From assembly GCA_937888805.1 (NCBI GenBank), contig CALBEY010000100.1, positions 1-34,403 of the forward strand: a stretch of DNA of 34,403 nt, in the 5' to 3' direction. Within the stretch, counting starts at the first letter, position 1; every line of letters starts with the position of its first letter. The translations under genes were made by a program, and so were the position numbers. The notes beneath the pieces are model-generated. The model did not search any database. It saw only the letters and a list, made by a program, of their open reading frames with translations, and was not told where the DNA came from. Below are positions 8,441 through 16,581 of the stretch, one piece after another. This DNA is from an uncultured Burkholderiaceae bacterium (GTDB taxonomy: Bacteria > Pseudomonadota > Gammaproteobacteria > Burkholderiales > Burkholderiaceae_B).

Positions 8441-9715
8441 TTAAGAGATGAAGCCTTTGGATTTCATCCAAAGTTTCTCGAGTTCGAGAACAGTCTTCCA
8501 GTTACCCAGATTTGGTTTGGCCATGTAAGGCTCTTTGGTCGTCAAGTCACCCCAAGCAATGGCGTAATCAATGATGGTGTGATCTGATGCCCGCATCGTG
8601 ATGGTGCCATCCGTACCGAAAGGCGACTTAATCGTCATGCCCTTCAATGCCTCAGACATCTTCGCCGTGTCAGTGCCGTTGGCCTGCTTGATTGCAGCGA
8701 GCATGAAATCAATACCCACCGCATTCTCCCAAGACCAATTCAGTGGCATGGTCTTGAACTTTGCCACGTAGGCATCGCACCAAGCCGCGTTTTGCGCCGT
8801 TTTGGGGATTGACTTCAAATATCGGTTGCCGGAATGAATGTTGGGTGGCACGGCTTTGATGGCAGTCAGTACCGCATAGTCGGCCATGTTGACACCAAAA
8901 AATTGCCGATCTTTCATCAAACCGTAAATGCTGGCCTGATCAATAAATGAAGTCAGGTCGCCGCCCCAAAGGCATGAATAGATTGCCTGTGGTTTACCTT
9001 GCAACAATCTGGTAATTGGTTCGCTGTAGTCGGCCTGGAAGAGCTTGGGCCAAACTGAATTCACGACCTCAACATCTTTGTTGAAATACTTGAGGTACTC
9101 AAAGAATTCAGCCGTTGTGTCAAGGCCATAAGAATAATCGGGGGAAATACTCATCCAACGATTAAGACCCTTCTCTTTGGCGACTCCGCCGGCGTATTCA
9201 CCACCCACAATGGCGTCGTGCACGCCTTGGCGCGCGGCACGAAAACCATTTGGGATACGCATTTTTGGATCGGCTGTTAAAGACGATGTCTCCGAACAGG
9301 TGTGAATCACCAAAAAGCCCAAATCGCGCGCCACTTCGTGCACTGCAAAAGCTCCAGACGATGCTTCAGCATCGAGGATCATGTCACAGCCATCACTGTT
9401 AACCAGTTCGCGGGTCACACGCGCGGCTTCATCAGGACGACCCTTTGAGTCACGAATGACCAATTCAACCATGCGACCGTTTAGACCACCAGCGGCGTTA
9501 AACGCTTCGACACCCATGATGGCGGCATTTCGCGAAGACTCGCCGAGCATCGCCACTCGACCGGACAGAATCGTTGGCATACCAATTCTAATGGGCTTGT
9601 TTTGCGCCAAAGAAATGCTGGGTAGCCCAATTGATGCCAAGCCAAGGGCTGCGACCGATCCCTTGATGACCTGTCGTCTTTGCTGTGAAGCCACTGCCTG
9701 TGAGCGTTTTTTCAT
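8441..9715 (-). CDS. Periplasmic substrate-binding protein of the liv-type ABC transporter
   Basis: 424-residue receptor of the leucine-binding (LivJ) fold that delivers ligand to LivH/LivM. The N-terminus has twin arginines in Q-R-R-Q-V-I-K-G (residues 12-19) and a hydrophobic stretch ending S-L-A-Q, a plausible Tat export signal. The mature part begins with I-R-I-G-M-P-T-I-L-S-G, usual for this family. AAGGAG stands 7 bases before the ATG. It is first in the operon, so its level probably exceeds that of the permeases. The ligand cannot be read from sequence; the adjacent divergent acyl-CoA cluster suggests a carboxylic acid. It resembles the HAAT receptors often seen with aromatic or alicyclic acid genes rather than true LivJ. 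Confidence 0.9.
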   Translation of the reverse strand: MKKRSQAVASQQRRQVIKGSVAALGLASIGLPSISLAQNKPIRIGMPTILSGRVAMLGESSRNAAIMGVEAFNAAGGLNGRMVELVIRDSKGRPDEAARVTRELVNSDGCDMILDAEASSGAFAVHEVARDLGFLVIHTCSETSSLTADPKMRIPNGFRAARQGVHDAIVGGEYAGGVAKEKGLNRWMSISPDYSYGLDTTAEFFEYLKYFNKDVEVVNSVWPKLFQADYSEPITRLLQGKPQAIYSCLWGGDLTSFIDQASIYGLMKDRQFFGVNMADYAVLTAIKAVPPNIHSGNRYLKSIPKTAQNAAWCDAYVAKFKTMPLNWSWENAVGIDFMLAAIKQANGTDTAKMSEALKGMTIKSPFGTDGTITMRASDHTIIDYAIAWGDLTTKEPYMAKPNLGNWKTVLELEKLWMKSKGFIS

Positions 9716-9910
9716 GTCTCTCTCCTTTGTGGTTTTTTAAAATTGATGTGCATGACCGCTGCCCGGACTACTCGCCAATCAATGACAACGTCACACCCAT
9801 TGCCGCTAGAACGTGCTCTATAAAACCCTAAAAATAGCCCCGACTCACTGATCTGATTGTTGCCGTGCCATTGGGACCAGCCCCTTGAAATATTGCTCCA
9901 AATTGAGACA

Positions 9911-9920
9911 AACAGCTGTT
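9911..9920. promoter_or_regulatory. Perfect 10-base palindrome, possible operator
   Basis: AACAGCTGTT is its own reverse complement. It lies 196 bases upstream of the binding-protein start. Function inferred only from position and symmetry. Confidence 0.3.
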
Positions 9921-9946
9921 GATAGTTAGTTTTGAGTTATCTCACT

Positions 9947-9957
9947 TTTACTGTAAA
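9947..9957. promoter_or_regulatory. Palindrome TTTACTGTAAA, possible operator
   Basis: Arms TTTAC and GTAAA are perfect complements around one central base. It is the second of three dyads in this divergent gap. Confidence 0.3.
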
Positions 9958-10015
9958 GCACCGATGAACCAAATGTAACGACGGGAAAACCCTAGGGCAC
10001 ATGGCGACTCAAATG

Positions 10016-10031
10016 ACTGTTGTTTTACAGT
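10016..10031. promoter_or_regulatory. Inverted repeat ACTGT-N6-ACAGT, possible operator
   Basis: Five-base arms match perfectly around a 6-base spacer. It lies about 46 bases upstream of the candidate -35 box of the rightward promoter, an activator-like distance. Confidence 0.3.
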
Positions 10032-10076
10032 TGTGCGCGCCACCGATGCCTGGCACAAACCAACTGATTTAACCAT

Positions 10077-10105
10077 GTGACATTGGTTGAGCTTGACGCT
10101 ACTAT
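10077..10105 (+). promoter_or_regulatory. Possible sigma-70 promoter for the SDR gene at 10270
   Basis: GTGACA at 10077-10082 (5 of 6 bases) and TACTAT at 10100-10105 (4 of 6) are separated by exactly 17 bases. Transcription would begin near 10112, giving a leader of roughly 158 bases. Confidence 0.35.
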
Positions 10106-10269
10106 CAAAGAAGACACACCATTTTTATTGCCGTCACCAACCTTGCTGTCGTACCTTCAAAAATAGTCCTGTTGTTACCAACCATCAAGGACTCATGACC
10201 AAGGCAGAGGAATAGACGGTCATGTGAGTCGATGGTATTGAATGGCGTCATAAACAATGGAGATAAGAC

Positions 10270-11019
10270 ATGAGACTAAAAGGAAAGGTTGCCATCGTTA
10301 CGGGTGCAGCGAGTGGTTTTGGTGCCGAAATCGCAAGGGTGTACGCGCAAGAAGGCGCCAAGGTTGTACTGGCAGATTTAAATGAAGCGGGCGCCCAAGC
10401 AGTGGCTAAGGCCATCGGAGCGGCCGCACTTGCCGTTCGATGCGATGTCAGTAAACGAGCAGATGTTGATCATCTGATTGCCCAAACCCTTTCTAACTTT
10501 GGTCAGCTCGACATTGTCGTGAATAACGCCGGCTACACACACAAAAATCAGCCTTTACTCAATGTGGATGAGGCCACATTTGATCGGGTGTTTGATGTGA
10601 ATGTCAAAGCGATTTATCACATGGTGATGGCGATTGCGCCATTGATGCGCGAGCGCCGATCGGGTTGCATTATTAATGTGGGCTCAACTGCTGGCATTCG
10701 TCCGAGACCGGGCCTGACTTGGTATAACGCCTCCAAAGGCGCTGCCAATCTCATGTCGAAGTCTCTGGCCCTTGAGTTTGCACCCGACAACATTCGTGTC
10801 AACGTTATTTGTCCCGTCATGGGTGACACGGGCATGCTTGGTGACTTTATGGGCATACCCGACACCCCAGAAAACAGAGCAAAATTCATCGCTACCATTC
10901 CAATGGGGCGCTTAAGCCAACCCGCCGACATCGCCAATGTCGCTCTATTTCTTGCCGAAGACAGCGCAAACTTCTTGACCGGTCTGGAACTTGTGGTCGA
11001 TGGCGGCAGAACCGTTTAA
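10270..11019 (+). CDS. SDR family oxidoreductase (3-oxoacyl reductase-like)
   Basis: 249-residue classical SDR. T-G-A-A-S-G-F-G cofactor loop near residue 11, N-N-A-G at the end of strand four, catalytic serine in N-V-G-S-T-A, Y-N-A-S-K active site, and a C-terminal G-L-E-L-V-V-D-G-G motif. GGAG lies upstream of the ATG. It is the first gene of the rightward cluster but is separated from the rest by about 280 bases that hold a sigma-54 promoter, so it can be controlled separately. BadH-type 2-hydroxycyclohexanecarboxyl-CoA dehydrogenases belong to this SDR type, so it is one of two candidates for that step. The assignment to a step is inference. Confidence 0.88.
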   Translation: MRLKGKVAIVTGAASGFGAEIARVYAQEGAKVVLADLNEAGAQAVAKAIGAAALAVRCDVSKRADVDHLIAQTLSNFGQLDIVVNNAGYTHKNQPLLNVDEATFDRVFDVNVKAIYHMVMAIAPLMRERRSGCIINVGSTAGIRPRPGLTWYNASKGAANLMSKSLALEFAPDNIRVNVICPVMGDTGMLGDFMGIPDTPENRAKFIATIPMGRLSQPADIANVALFLAEDSANFLTGLELVVDGGRTV

Positions 11020-11301
11020 GCCAGAAGAAAAAGCTCGTGCTTGGGACGCTCAAAGGCCGTGGCAGTATGTACCCTTATCGCGACCTAAAAAATTGCCATT
11101 TTTCAAAGGCAACATGCCCGAAAGAAACCGTTTATTCTCCCCGTGAAAACACTTAGAGAAGCGTGCTTGTAAAGTGTCCTCGACAGGATGTCAATTAATC
11201 ATTTTTACTGACCATCGCCCTTGGAAGTTGCTTTTCTTATTGGCACAATACTTGCATAACGTTGTAATACCGTGTTCATCAACCCTTGTTTTGACGATGC
11301 C
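11020..11301. other. Intergenic region with sigma-54 promoter
   Basis: 282 bases between the SDR and the CoA-transferase start. It carries a sigma-54 promoter at 11240-11256 and a small dyad at 11175-11190 (TGTCCTCGACAGGATG) that could be an enhancer half-site. A weak stem at 11093-11112 is followed by T residues only when read on the - strand. Confidence 0.55.
11240..11256 (+). promoter_or_regulatory. Sigma-54 (RpoN) promoter
   Basis: TTGGCACAATACTTGCA matches the -24/-12 consensus TTGGCAC-N5-TTGCA at every conserved base, with correct spacing. Transcription would start near 11267, giving a leader of about 35 bases to the ATG at 11302. Use of this promoter needs an enhancer-binding activator, which is not encoded in the window. 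Confidence 0.75.
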
Positions 11302-12531
11302 ATGCTGCCATTTGAAGCCCTTCCCCAACAAAAGCCCGGTGCCGGTTTCTCCCACTTGCAGGGTGTCAACATACTCGATCTGACAACCTCTGTCGCGGGC
11401 CCCTGCGCAACCCAATTACTAGCTGACTTTGGTGCAACCGTCATCAAAGTCGAAAAACGTGATGGCGGTGATGACGCAAGGGCTTGGGGCCCTCCCTTCT
11501 TGAATGGCGAATCGCTCTGGTTCATGAGCATGAACCGCAACAAACACAGCATGACTTTGGACATCGCCTCAGAACCAGGCCGACAACTGCTGCTCAGTCT
11601 TCTTGAGAAAGCCGACGTGCTCGTTGTGAACATGACCCCACGCGTTCAAAACAAGTTGGGCCTCTCGTATGCGACACTGAAGAAACAACTTCCCAAATTG
11701 ATACACGCTTCTTTAACCGGTTTTGGTTTAGAAAGCGCGCGTCGTGACTTTCCTTGTTATGACTTAATCGCTGAGGGTTATTCGGGCATCATGGACTTGA
11801 CTGGCGAAATGAACACGCCTGCGCAAAAAGTGGGTACCCCAGCAGCCGATTTGCTTGCTGGTTACGACTTAGCGCTCAGTATCATGGCAGCCCTTATGCA
11901 CCGCGCGCAGACCGGTCAAGGCACCTCAATAGATGTGTCAATGATTGCCAGCATGTCGCGTTTTTGTGGTCCTCGCATCATGTCTTACCTTGGCTCATCA
12001 GAGGTACCACGCCGCTCCGGCGGCAAAGACTCGGTTATCGCAATCTATCAAGTCTTTGACACGGCCGACGCCCCGATTTCACTGGGACTTGGCAACGACG
12101 CCATTTGGCATCGCTTCTGGCAGGTGGTTGAAGAACCTCAGTTCGGACAACAACCCGATTACAAAGACAACACCGCTCGGCGCAAACATCGAACCCAGAT
12201 CGTCGAAAAAATATCCCGCATACTAGCCACCAAAGGTCGATCACATTGGCTTGAGCTGTTCGCCGAGAACCGTATCCCTGCGGGTCCAATCAATCGGGTC
12301 GATGAAATCACGCAAGATGCTGATTTACTGGAGCAGGGTTTCTTTTTCCAGACTGAGGGCCCAGCCGGTCCTTTGCCGCAGGTTGGCTTGGGCATTCGCA
12401 TGGGCGGGTGTACCGATGTGCTTCGTAAATCACCGCCCATTCTGGGCCAAGACACTGACGATATCTTGCAAAACTGGCTTGGCATGACTGACGCTGACAT
12501 ACAAAAACTCAAAGACGCTGGAACCATTTAA
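11302..12531 (+). CDS. Class III CoA-transferase (CaiB/BaiF family)
   Basis: Moves CoA between acyl-CoA and a free acid. The 409-residue protein opens with L-Q-G-V-N-I-L-D-L-T-T-S-V-A-G-P, the family signature, followed by D-F-G-A-T-V-I-K-V-E. The catalytic aspartate is probably Asp154 in C-Y-D-L-I-A-E-G. I start at ATG 11302 because an in-frame GTG at 11272 would be only about five bases from the predicted transcription start; neither has a good ribosome site, so the start is uncertain. As first gene after the sigma-54 promoter it heads the main operon. It offers a second way, beside the ligase, to load the acid onto CoA. Confidence 0.88.
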   Translation: MLPFEALPQQKPGAGFSHLQGVNILDLTTSVAGPCATQLLADFGATVIKVEKRDGGDDARAWGPPFLNGESLWFMSMNRNKHSMTLDIASEPGRQLLLSLLEKADVLVVNMTPRVQNKLGLSYATLKKQLPKLIHASLTGFGLESARRDFPCYDLIAEGYSGIMDLTGEMNTPAQKVGTPAADLLAGYDLALSIMAALMHRAQTGQGTSIDVSMIASMSRFCGPRIMSYLGSSEVPRRSGGKDSVIAIYQVFDTADAPISLGLGNDAIWHRFWQVVEEPQFGQQPDYKDNTARRKHRTQIVEKISRILATKGRSHWLELFAENRIPAGPINRVDEITQDADLLEQGFFFQTEGPAGPLPQVGLGIRMGGCTDVLRKSPPILGQDTDDILQNWLGMTDADIQKLKDAGTI

Positions 12532-12548
12532 TCATTTGGAGACATGGC

Positions 12549-13328
12549 ATGACATTTAAAGAGATTCTCTACCAAGAGGACGGTCCAATCGGTACCATCA
12601 CAATGAATCGTCCAGATGACGGCAACATGTTTACCGAAACCATGTGCCACGAGATACGTGATTGCATCAACGAGATTAGGCGAGAGACCCGCACGCGTGT
12701 CATCATCCTAACCGGCGCTGGCGATCGGTTCTTCTGCCTTGGTGGTCGCAAAGATGGCATGCCCGAGACACAACTTTACGCTGGCGTTTTACCCACACTC
12801 GAAATGTATGAAAGCATTGACCGCCTGCAAAAGCCGGTGATCGCCGCCGTTAATGGCTACGCTGTCGGCGGAGGGAATGTCCTGCAAATGGTCTGTGATT
12901 TAACCATTGCCTCCGATAAGGCCATGTTCAGACAAGTTGGTCCGATGGTCGGTAGCTTTGACGCCGGTTATGGCACTTGGTATTTAGAGGACCTCGTTGG
13001 CAAGAAAAAAGCCAAGGAAATGTGGTACTGCAACCCAAAAATTTCACCTGAAGAGGCGCTACGCATCGGGCTTATCAATCGGGTCGTACCGGCTGCCGAG
13101 CTGCGCGATGCCGCTCACGAAATGGCACTTGAAGTCGCTGACCGAGGCGCCTTTGCGCTTGCCTCAATCAAGGGCGCGTTCAATGCCCGCCATGGTGGGG
13201 TTAGTGGTTTGTCACGCATGGCCCATGACTTGTTGTTACGCGGCTACTTAGAGTCTGAAGAGCACGATGAAATGGCTGAATCCTTCGCACAGCGACGCAA
13301 GCCCAACGCTGATCGATTTGGTCATTAA
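12549..13328 (+). CDS. Crotonase of the MenB/BadI type, candidate ring-opening beta-oxoacyl-CoA hydrolase
   Basis: 259-residue crotonase-fold protein. G-A-G-D-R-F-F-C-L-G-G and G-Y-A-V-G-G-G-N-V-L-Q form the oxyanion regions. The stretch Q-V-G-P-M-V-G-S-F-D-A-G-Y-G-T-W-Y-L, with Asp138, is shared by naphthoyl-CoA synthase (MenB) and 2-ketocyclohexanecarboxyl-CoA hydrolase (BadI), not by ordinary enoyl-CoA hydratases. The W-Y-C-N-P region and C-terminal R-R-K-P are also of this clade. No menaquinone genes are nearby, whereas a ligase, dehydrogenase, hydratase and SDR follow, so a BadI-like reverse Dieckmann ring cleavage is the better reading. GGAG stands about 7 bases before the ATG. A ring-forming MenB role cannot be excluded from sequence alone. 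Confidence 0.85.
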   Translation: MTFKEILYQEDGPIGTITMNRPDDGNMFTETMCHEIRDCINEIRRETRTRVIILTGAGDRFFCLGGRKDGMPETQLYAGVLPTLEMYESIDRLQKPVIAAVNGYAVGGGNVLQMVCDLTIASDKAMFRQVGPMVGSFDAGYGTWYLEDLVGKKKAKEMWYCNPKISPEEALRIGLINRVVPAAELRDAAHEMALEVADRGAFALASIKGAFNARHGGVSGLSRMAHDLLLRGYLESEEHDEMAESFAQRRKPNADRFGH

Positions 13329-13346
13329 AGCAAGGAGCCAAATCTC

Positions 13347-15032
13347 ATGATGCTGACATTACATGACCCGCAACAGGCCCGGGCCTACTACCTAGACGGG
13401 ACTTGGCAACAAGACACGCTCTACACGCTTCTGAGCCAACATGCCAACAACCGCCCGAGCTGTGTTGCCTTGCGTGATCCATATTCACGTCTGGCTTGGG
13501 CTGAGGTTCTCGCTCAGGTTGACCGTGTGGCGGCAAGCCTGCACCGCGCCGGCTTGGTTCGCGGCGATCGAGTCGCCATTTGGCTGCCCAACCGGATTGA
13601 ATGCGTCATTGTTTTTTTAGCGTGCTCACGCAACGGTTATGTTTGCTGCCCATCATTGCACCAGAGTTACACGGCCGGTGAAATTGTGACACTGCTCAAT
13701 CGGATTCGCTGCAAAGCGCTCTTCACTACCCCCAACTACGGCGCCGACGCCCAATCCACCGCCCTTTATGAACTGCTCAGTGAGATACCCACACTGAAGC
13801 AGGTATACACATTAAACAGCCCTGGGGCTGATCCTCTGGACGTACCGGCCGGCTCGATTCCCTATCCGACACACCATGAAAGCACGGTGGTTATGCCGCC
13901 CGTTGACTTAAATCCTGACAAAATTGTTTACCTCGCTTTTACTTCGGGCACGACAGGCTTGCCCAAGGGCGTTATGCACAGCGATAACACGCTGTTGGCC
14001 AATGGTCGTGCACTCGTTAGCGATTGGAAACACAATGAAAACACCGTTCTGTTGTCCATGAGCCCCTTAAGTCACCACATTGCGACAGTGGCCGTTGAGC
14101 AGTGGTTAGTGGCGGGTATGGAGTTGGTGGTGCCAAACGCAGCGTCTGGCAAAAAACCACTGGACTGGATTATCGAAACTGGTGCCACTTACGTGATGGG
14201 GGTACCCACCCACGCGATGGATATCCTAGATGACTTGCGAGCCCGTCAATTGGGTCAGTTAGGCCAAGTCAATTGTTTTTACATGGCAGGCTCCCCTATC
14301 CCGCGTGATGTCGCTGAAACCTTCGTGAAGCTGGGTATACGACCGCAAAATGTCTACGGCATGACCGAAAACGGCTCACATCAAAGCACCCATCCCAGCG
14401 ACTCGACCACTGTTACGGTAGCCACCTGTGGTCGCGCATGCAAAGGCTACGAAGTTAGGCTATTCCACCCAGAAAACCCAGATCTGGAAGTGCCGGCCGG
14501 TGAGGTTGGTGAAATTGCCAGCCGTGGGGCCTTGTTGATGCTCGGTTATTACGACGATCAACGTGCCTCAGAGGATTCCTTTAATGCCAGCGGTTGGTTC
14601 TTAAGTGGTGATCTTGGCCGATTTGACGAACATGGCTGCTTAGCAATCGTCGGGCGTAAGAAAGACCTGATTATTCGGGGTGGCCACAATATCCATCCGG
14701 CCCATATTGAGGACTTGGCACACCGCCATCCCGACATCGCCAAAGCCGCGGCATTTTCGATTGCCGATGAACGGCTCGGTGAGCGCGTCTGTCTCGGGGT
14801 TATTTCGCGGTCAACCGCGCGCCTTGATGCCTTGGAAGTTCTCGCACACCTACACAACATGGGCTTGTCTAAATACGATATGCCTGAGTACTTCATCCAA
14901 TTGGACGCATTCCCCCTGACTGCCAGCGGAAAGATTCTCAAACGCGAACTGAAGACCATGGCACAGACCGGACAAATAACACCGGCCTCGACACGATGGA
15001 AAGCACCTCAAAACAAGGAAATTCAGTCATGA
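13347..15032 (+). CDS. Acyl-CoA ligase (AMP-forming), possibly for an alicyclic acid
   Basis: Activates a carboxylic acid to its CoA thioester through an acyl-adenylate. 561 residues. The P-loop T-S-G-T-T-G-L-P-K-G is at 199-208, Y-G-M-T-E lies in the middle, the hinge region reads S-G-D-L-G-R-F-D, and the acceptor lysine is Lys529 in T-A-S-G-K-I-L-K-R-E. AAGGAG precedes the ATG by 9 bases; a second ATG at 13350 is equally in frame. Overall it resembles cyclohexanecarboxylate-CoA ligase-type proteins (AliA class), but the substrate pocket was not analysed. Its stop overlaps the next gene start (ATGA at 15029), so it is coupled to the hydratase. Confidence 0.9.
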   Translation: MMLTLHDPQQARAYYLDGTWQQDTLYTLLSQHANNRPSCVALRDPYSRLAWAEVLAQVDRVAASLHRAGLVRGDRVAIWLPNRIECVIVFLACSRNGYVCCPSLHQSYTAGEIVTLLNRIRCKALFTTPNYGADAQSTALYELLSEIPTLKQVYTLNSPGADPLDVPAGSIPYPTHHESTVVMPPVDLNPDKIVYLAFTSGTTGLPKGVMHSDNTLLANGRALVSDWKHNENTVLLSMSPLSHHIATVAVEQWLVAGMELVVPNAASGKKPLDWIIETGATYVMGVPTHAMDILDDLRARQLGQLGQVNCFYMAGSPIPRDVAETFVKLGIRPQNVYGMTENGSHQSTHPSDSTTVTVATCGRACKGYEVRLFHPENPDLEVPAGEVGEIASRGALLMLGYYDDQRASEDSFNASGWFLSGDLGRFDEHGCLAIVGRKKDLIIRGGHNIHPAHIEDLAHRHPDIAKAAAFSIADERLGERVCLGVISRSTARLDALEVLAHLHNMGLSKYDMPEYFIQLDAFPLTASGKILKRELKTMAQTGQITPASTRWKAPQNKEIQS

Positions 15033-15802
15033 CGATTCAATGGCAATTGCGTTCAGACAAAATCGCTGTATTAAGTTTGAATAGACCCCAGGTCCTGAAT
15101 GCGTTGAGTTTTGAGATCCTGCAACAGTTCGGTCAGGCCATCACCGACATCAGTCAATCTGAGGCGCGTGGTTTGGTGGTCGTTGGCGCTGGCGACAAAG
15201 CCTTCTGCGCTGGCGCAGACATACCCGAATTGATGGATCGCGCGTTGATGCAGCAACTTGAAGGCGCCGCGCTCGGGCAGCAGGTGTTTCGAGCACTGAA
15301 TGAACTGAAAATACCTTCTGTAGCCGTGATTCAAGGGTATGCCTTCGGTGGCGGTTTGGAGCTGGCCTTAGCGTGTACCTTTCGCGTGGCCACGACGCGT
15401 GCCAAGATGGGTTTGCCTGAAGTCAAACTTGGATTGATTCCTGGCTATGGTGGCACACAGCGGCTACCCCGTTTGATCGGCGAAGGCCATGCGCTCGACA
15501 TGATCCTGTCAGGTCGCACCGTCGCTGCTGAAGAGGCCCTACGCTTGGGCTTGATCAACCGTCTTGTGGATACCGAGTCTCCTGAAGAAGCTGGGTGCGA
15601 GTTTCTGGCGCCAATTGTTCAGCACAGTAACCTGGCGACTTTTTTTGCGCGACAGGCCGTCCAACGTGGCATGCAAACGTCGCTTGAACGGGGACTAGAC
15701 ATCGAACGCGACCTCTCGACGCTAGCCTACCAAACAACCGATGCGCGTGAGGGCATGTTGGCCTTCACTGAAAAAAGACCCGCTCAATTTCAAGACAAAT
15801 GA
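15029..15802 (+). CDS. Enoyl-CoA hydratase
   Basis: Adds water to a 2-enoyl-CoA. 257 residues when started at ATG 15029, which overlaps the ligase stop and has AAGGAA 8 bases upstream; a longer start at 14996 lies inside the ligase gene. Both catalytic glutamates of classical hydratases are present: Glu111 in G-G-L-E-L-A-L-A and Glu131 in G-L-P-E-V-K-L-G, spaced 20 apart as in the mammalian enzyme. It should therefore be a true hydratase, in contrast to the MenB/BadI-like gene upstream. In an alicyclic pathway it would take the BadK role, hydrating the cyclohexene-carboxyl-CoA. Confidence 0.92.
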   Translation: MTIQWQLRSDKIAVLSLNRPQVLNALSFEILQQFGQAITDISQSEARGLVVVGAGDKAFCAGADIPELMDRALMQQLEGAALGQQVFRALNELKIPSVAVIQGYAFGGGLELALACTFRVATTRAKMGLPEVKLGLIPGYGGTQRLPRLIGEGHALDMILSGRTVAAEEALRLGLINRLVDTESPEEAGCEFLAPIVQHSNLATFFARQAVQRGMQTSLERGLDIERDLSTLAYQTTDAREGMLAFTEKRPAQFQDK

Positions 15803-15822
15803 ATCTCAAGGATGAATAAGCC

Positions 15823-16569
15823 ATGAAACACCACTGTGTGATTGTGACGGGAGCGAGTCGCGGCATTGGTGCGGCGGTTGCAATAGCGCTGGCTGAAACG
15901 GGTATCACGGTTGGTTGTTTGTCCCGTTCAGGACAAAACCCCTGTCCGTCAGACGCCGATGAATCGCTCAAACAGCGTTTTATTGCGCTAGCCTGTGACG
16001 TGACCGATCGAGATGCAATTAGCGCTGCGATGCAAAAAGTCGCTGAAATCACCCATCATGACATTAGCGGTATCGTCAATAACGCTGGCATCCACATCAG
16101 CGGGCCATCAGAGGATCTAGCGGCTGACGCCTTTCGTCAAATGATGGACGTCAACGCACTTGCTGTTTTGCAGGGCTGCCAGGTGGCTTACCCTTGGATG
16201 GTTAAGGCCGGCCATGGACTGATCATCAACATGGGATCGTTTTACGACCGGCTGGGCATCAAACACAATCTCGCCTACTGCGCTTCCAAGGCAGCCGTTG
16301 GCGCTATCACTCGATGTCTGGCCGTAGAATGGGCTCAAAAGAACATTCGGGTTTTGAATATCGCACCGGGATACATCGTGACCGACCTAAACCGTGATGC
16401 GATCGAACAAGGACCGCTTGGCGCTTTTCTGGCCAAACGAATCCCGCGTGGGGCACCGGGACAACCACAAGAAATTGGACAGCTGGTGGCTCATTTGTTT
16501 GCGCTTAATTCAGCCTTCATGACGGGTGAAACGATCTACATAGACGGCGCACAAAGCCTGACTGACTAA
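15823..16569 (+). CDS. SDR family oxidoreductase, candidate hydroxyacyl-CoA dehydrogenase
   Basis: 248 residues. T-G-A-S-R-G-I-G cofactor loop at residues 9-16, N-N-A-G, catalytic serine in N-M-G-S-F, Y-C-A-S-K active site, P-G-Y-I-V-T-D loop and a final Y-I-D-G motif. AAGGA lies upstream of the ATG. It follows the hydratase by 20 bases and precedes the acyl-CoA dehydrogenase by 12, so it belongs to the operon. Position right after the hydratase makes it the better candidate for oxidising the cyclic 2-hydroxyacyl-CoA to the 2-oxo form (BadH role). Substrate assignment is inference. Confidence 0.88.
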   Translation: MKHHCVIVTGASRGIGAAVAIALAETGITVGCLSRSGQNPCPSDADESLKQRFIALACDVTDRDAISAAMQKVAEITHHDISGIVNNAGIHISGPSEDLAADAFRQMMDVNALAVLQGCQVAYPWMVKAGHGLIINMGSFYDRLGIKHNLAYCASKAAVGAITRCLAVEWAQKNIRVLNIAPGYIVTDLNRDAIEQGPLGAFLAKRIPRGAPGQPQEIGQLVAHLFALNSAFMTGETIYIDGAQSLTD

Positions 16570-16581
16570 GGAAAGACAAAG

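Larger units (their letters stand above)
9716..10269. other. 554-base divergent control region
   Basis: No gene seen. It separates the leftward liv operon from the rightward acyl-CoA cluster and must hold promoters for both. It contains three short dyads built on ACTGT/ACAG-like halves (9911-9920, 9947-9957, 10016-10031) and a reasonable rightward promoter (10077-10105). No convincing leftward promoter could be picked by eye. Confidence 0.6.

Noticed and set aside
10051..10066. TGGCACAAACCAACTG as a second sigma-54 promoter
   Set aside because: The -24 half fits but the -12 half has no TTGC.
11087..11112. Intrinsic terminator on the - strand (stem TTGCC/GGCAA then six T)
   Set aside because: Only five pairs with a ten-base loop, and no leftward gene ends there.
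12549..13328. Menaquinone biosynthesis MenB
   Set aside because: No other men genes nearby, and neighbours are degradative acyl-CoA genes; kept only as an alternative.
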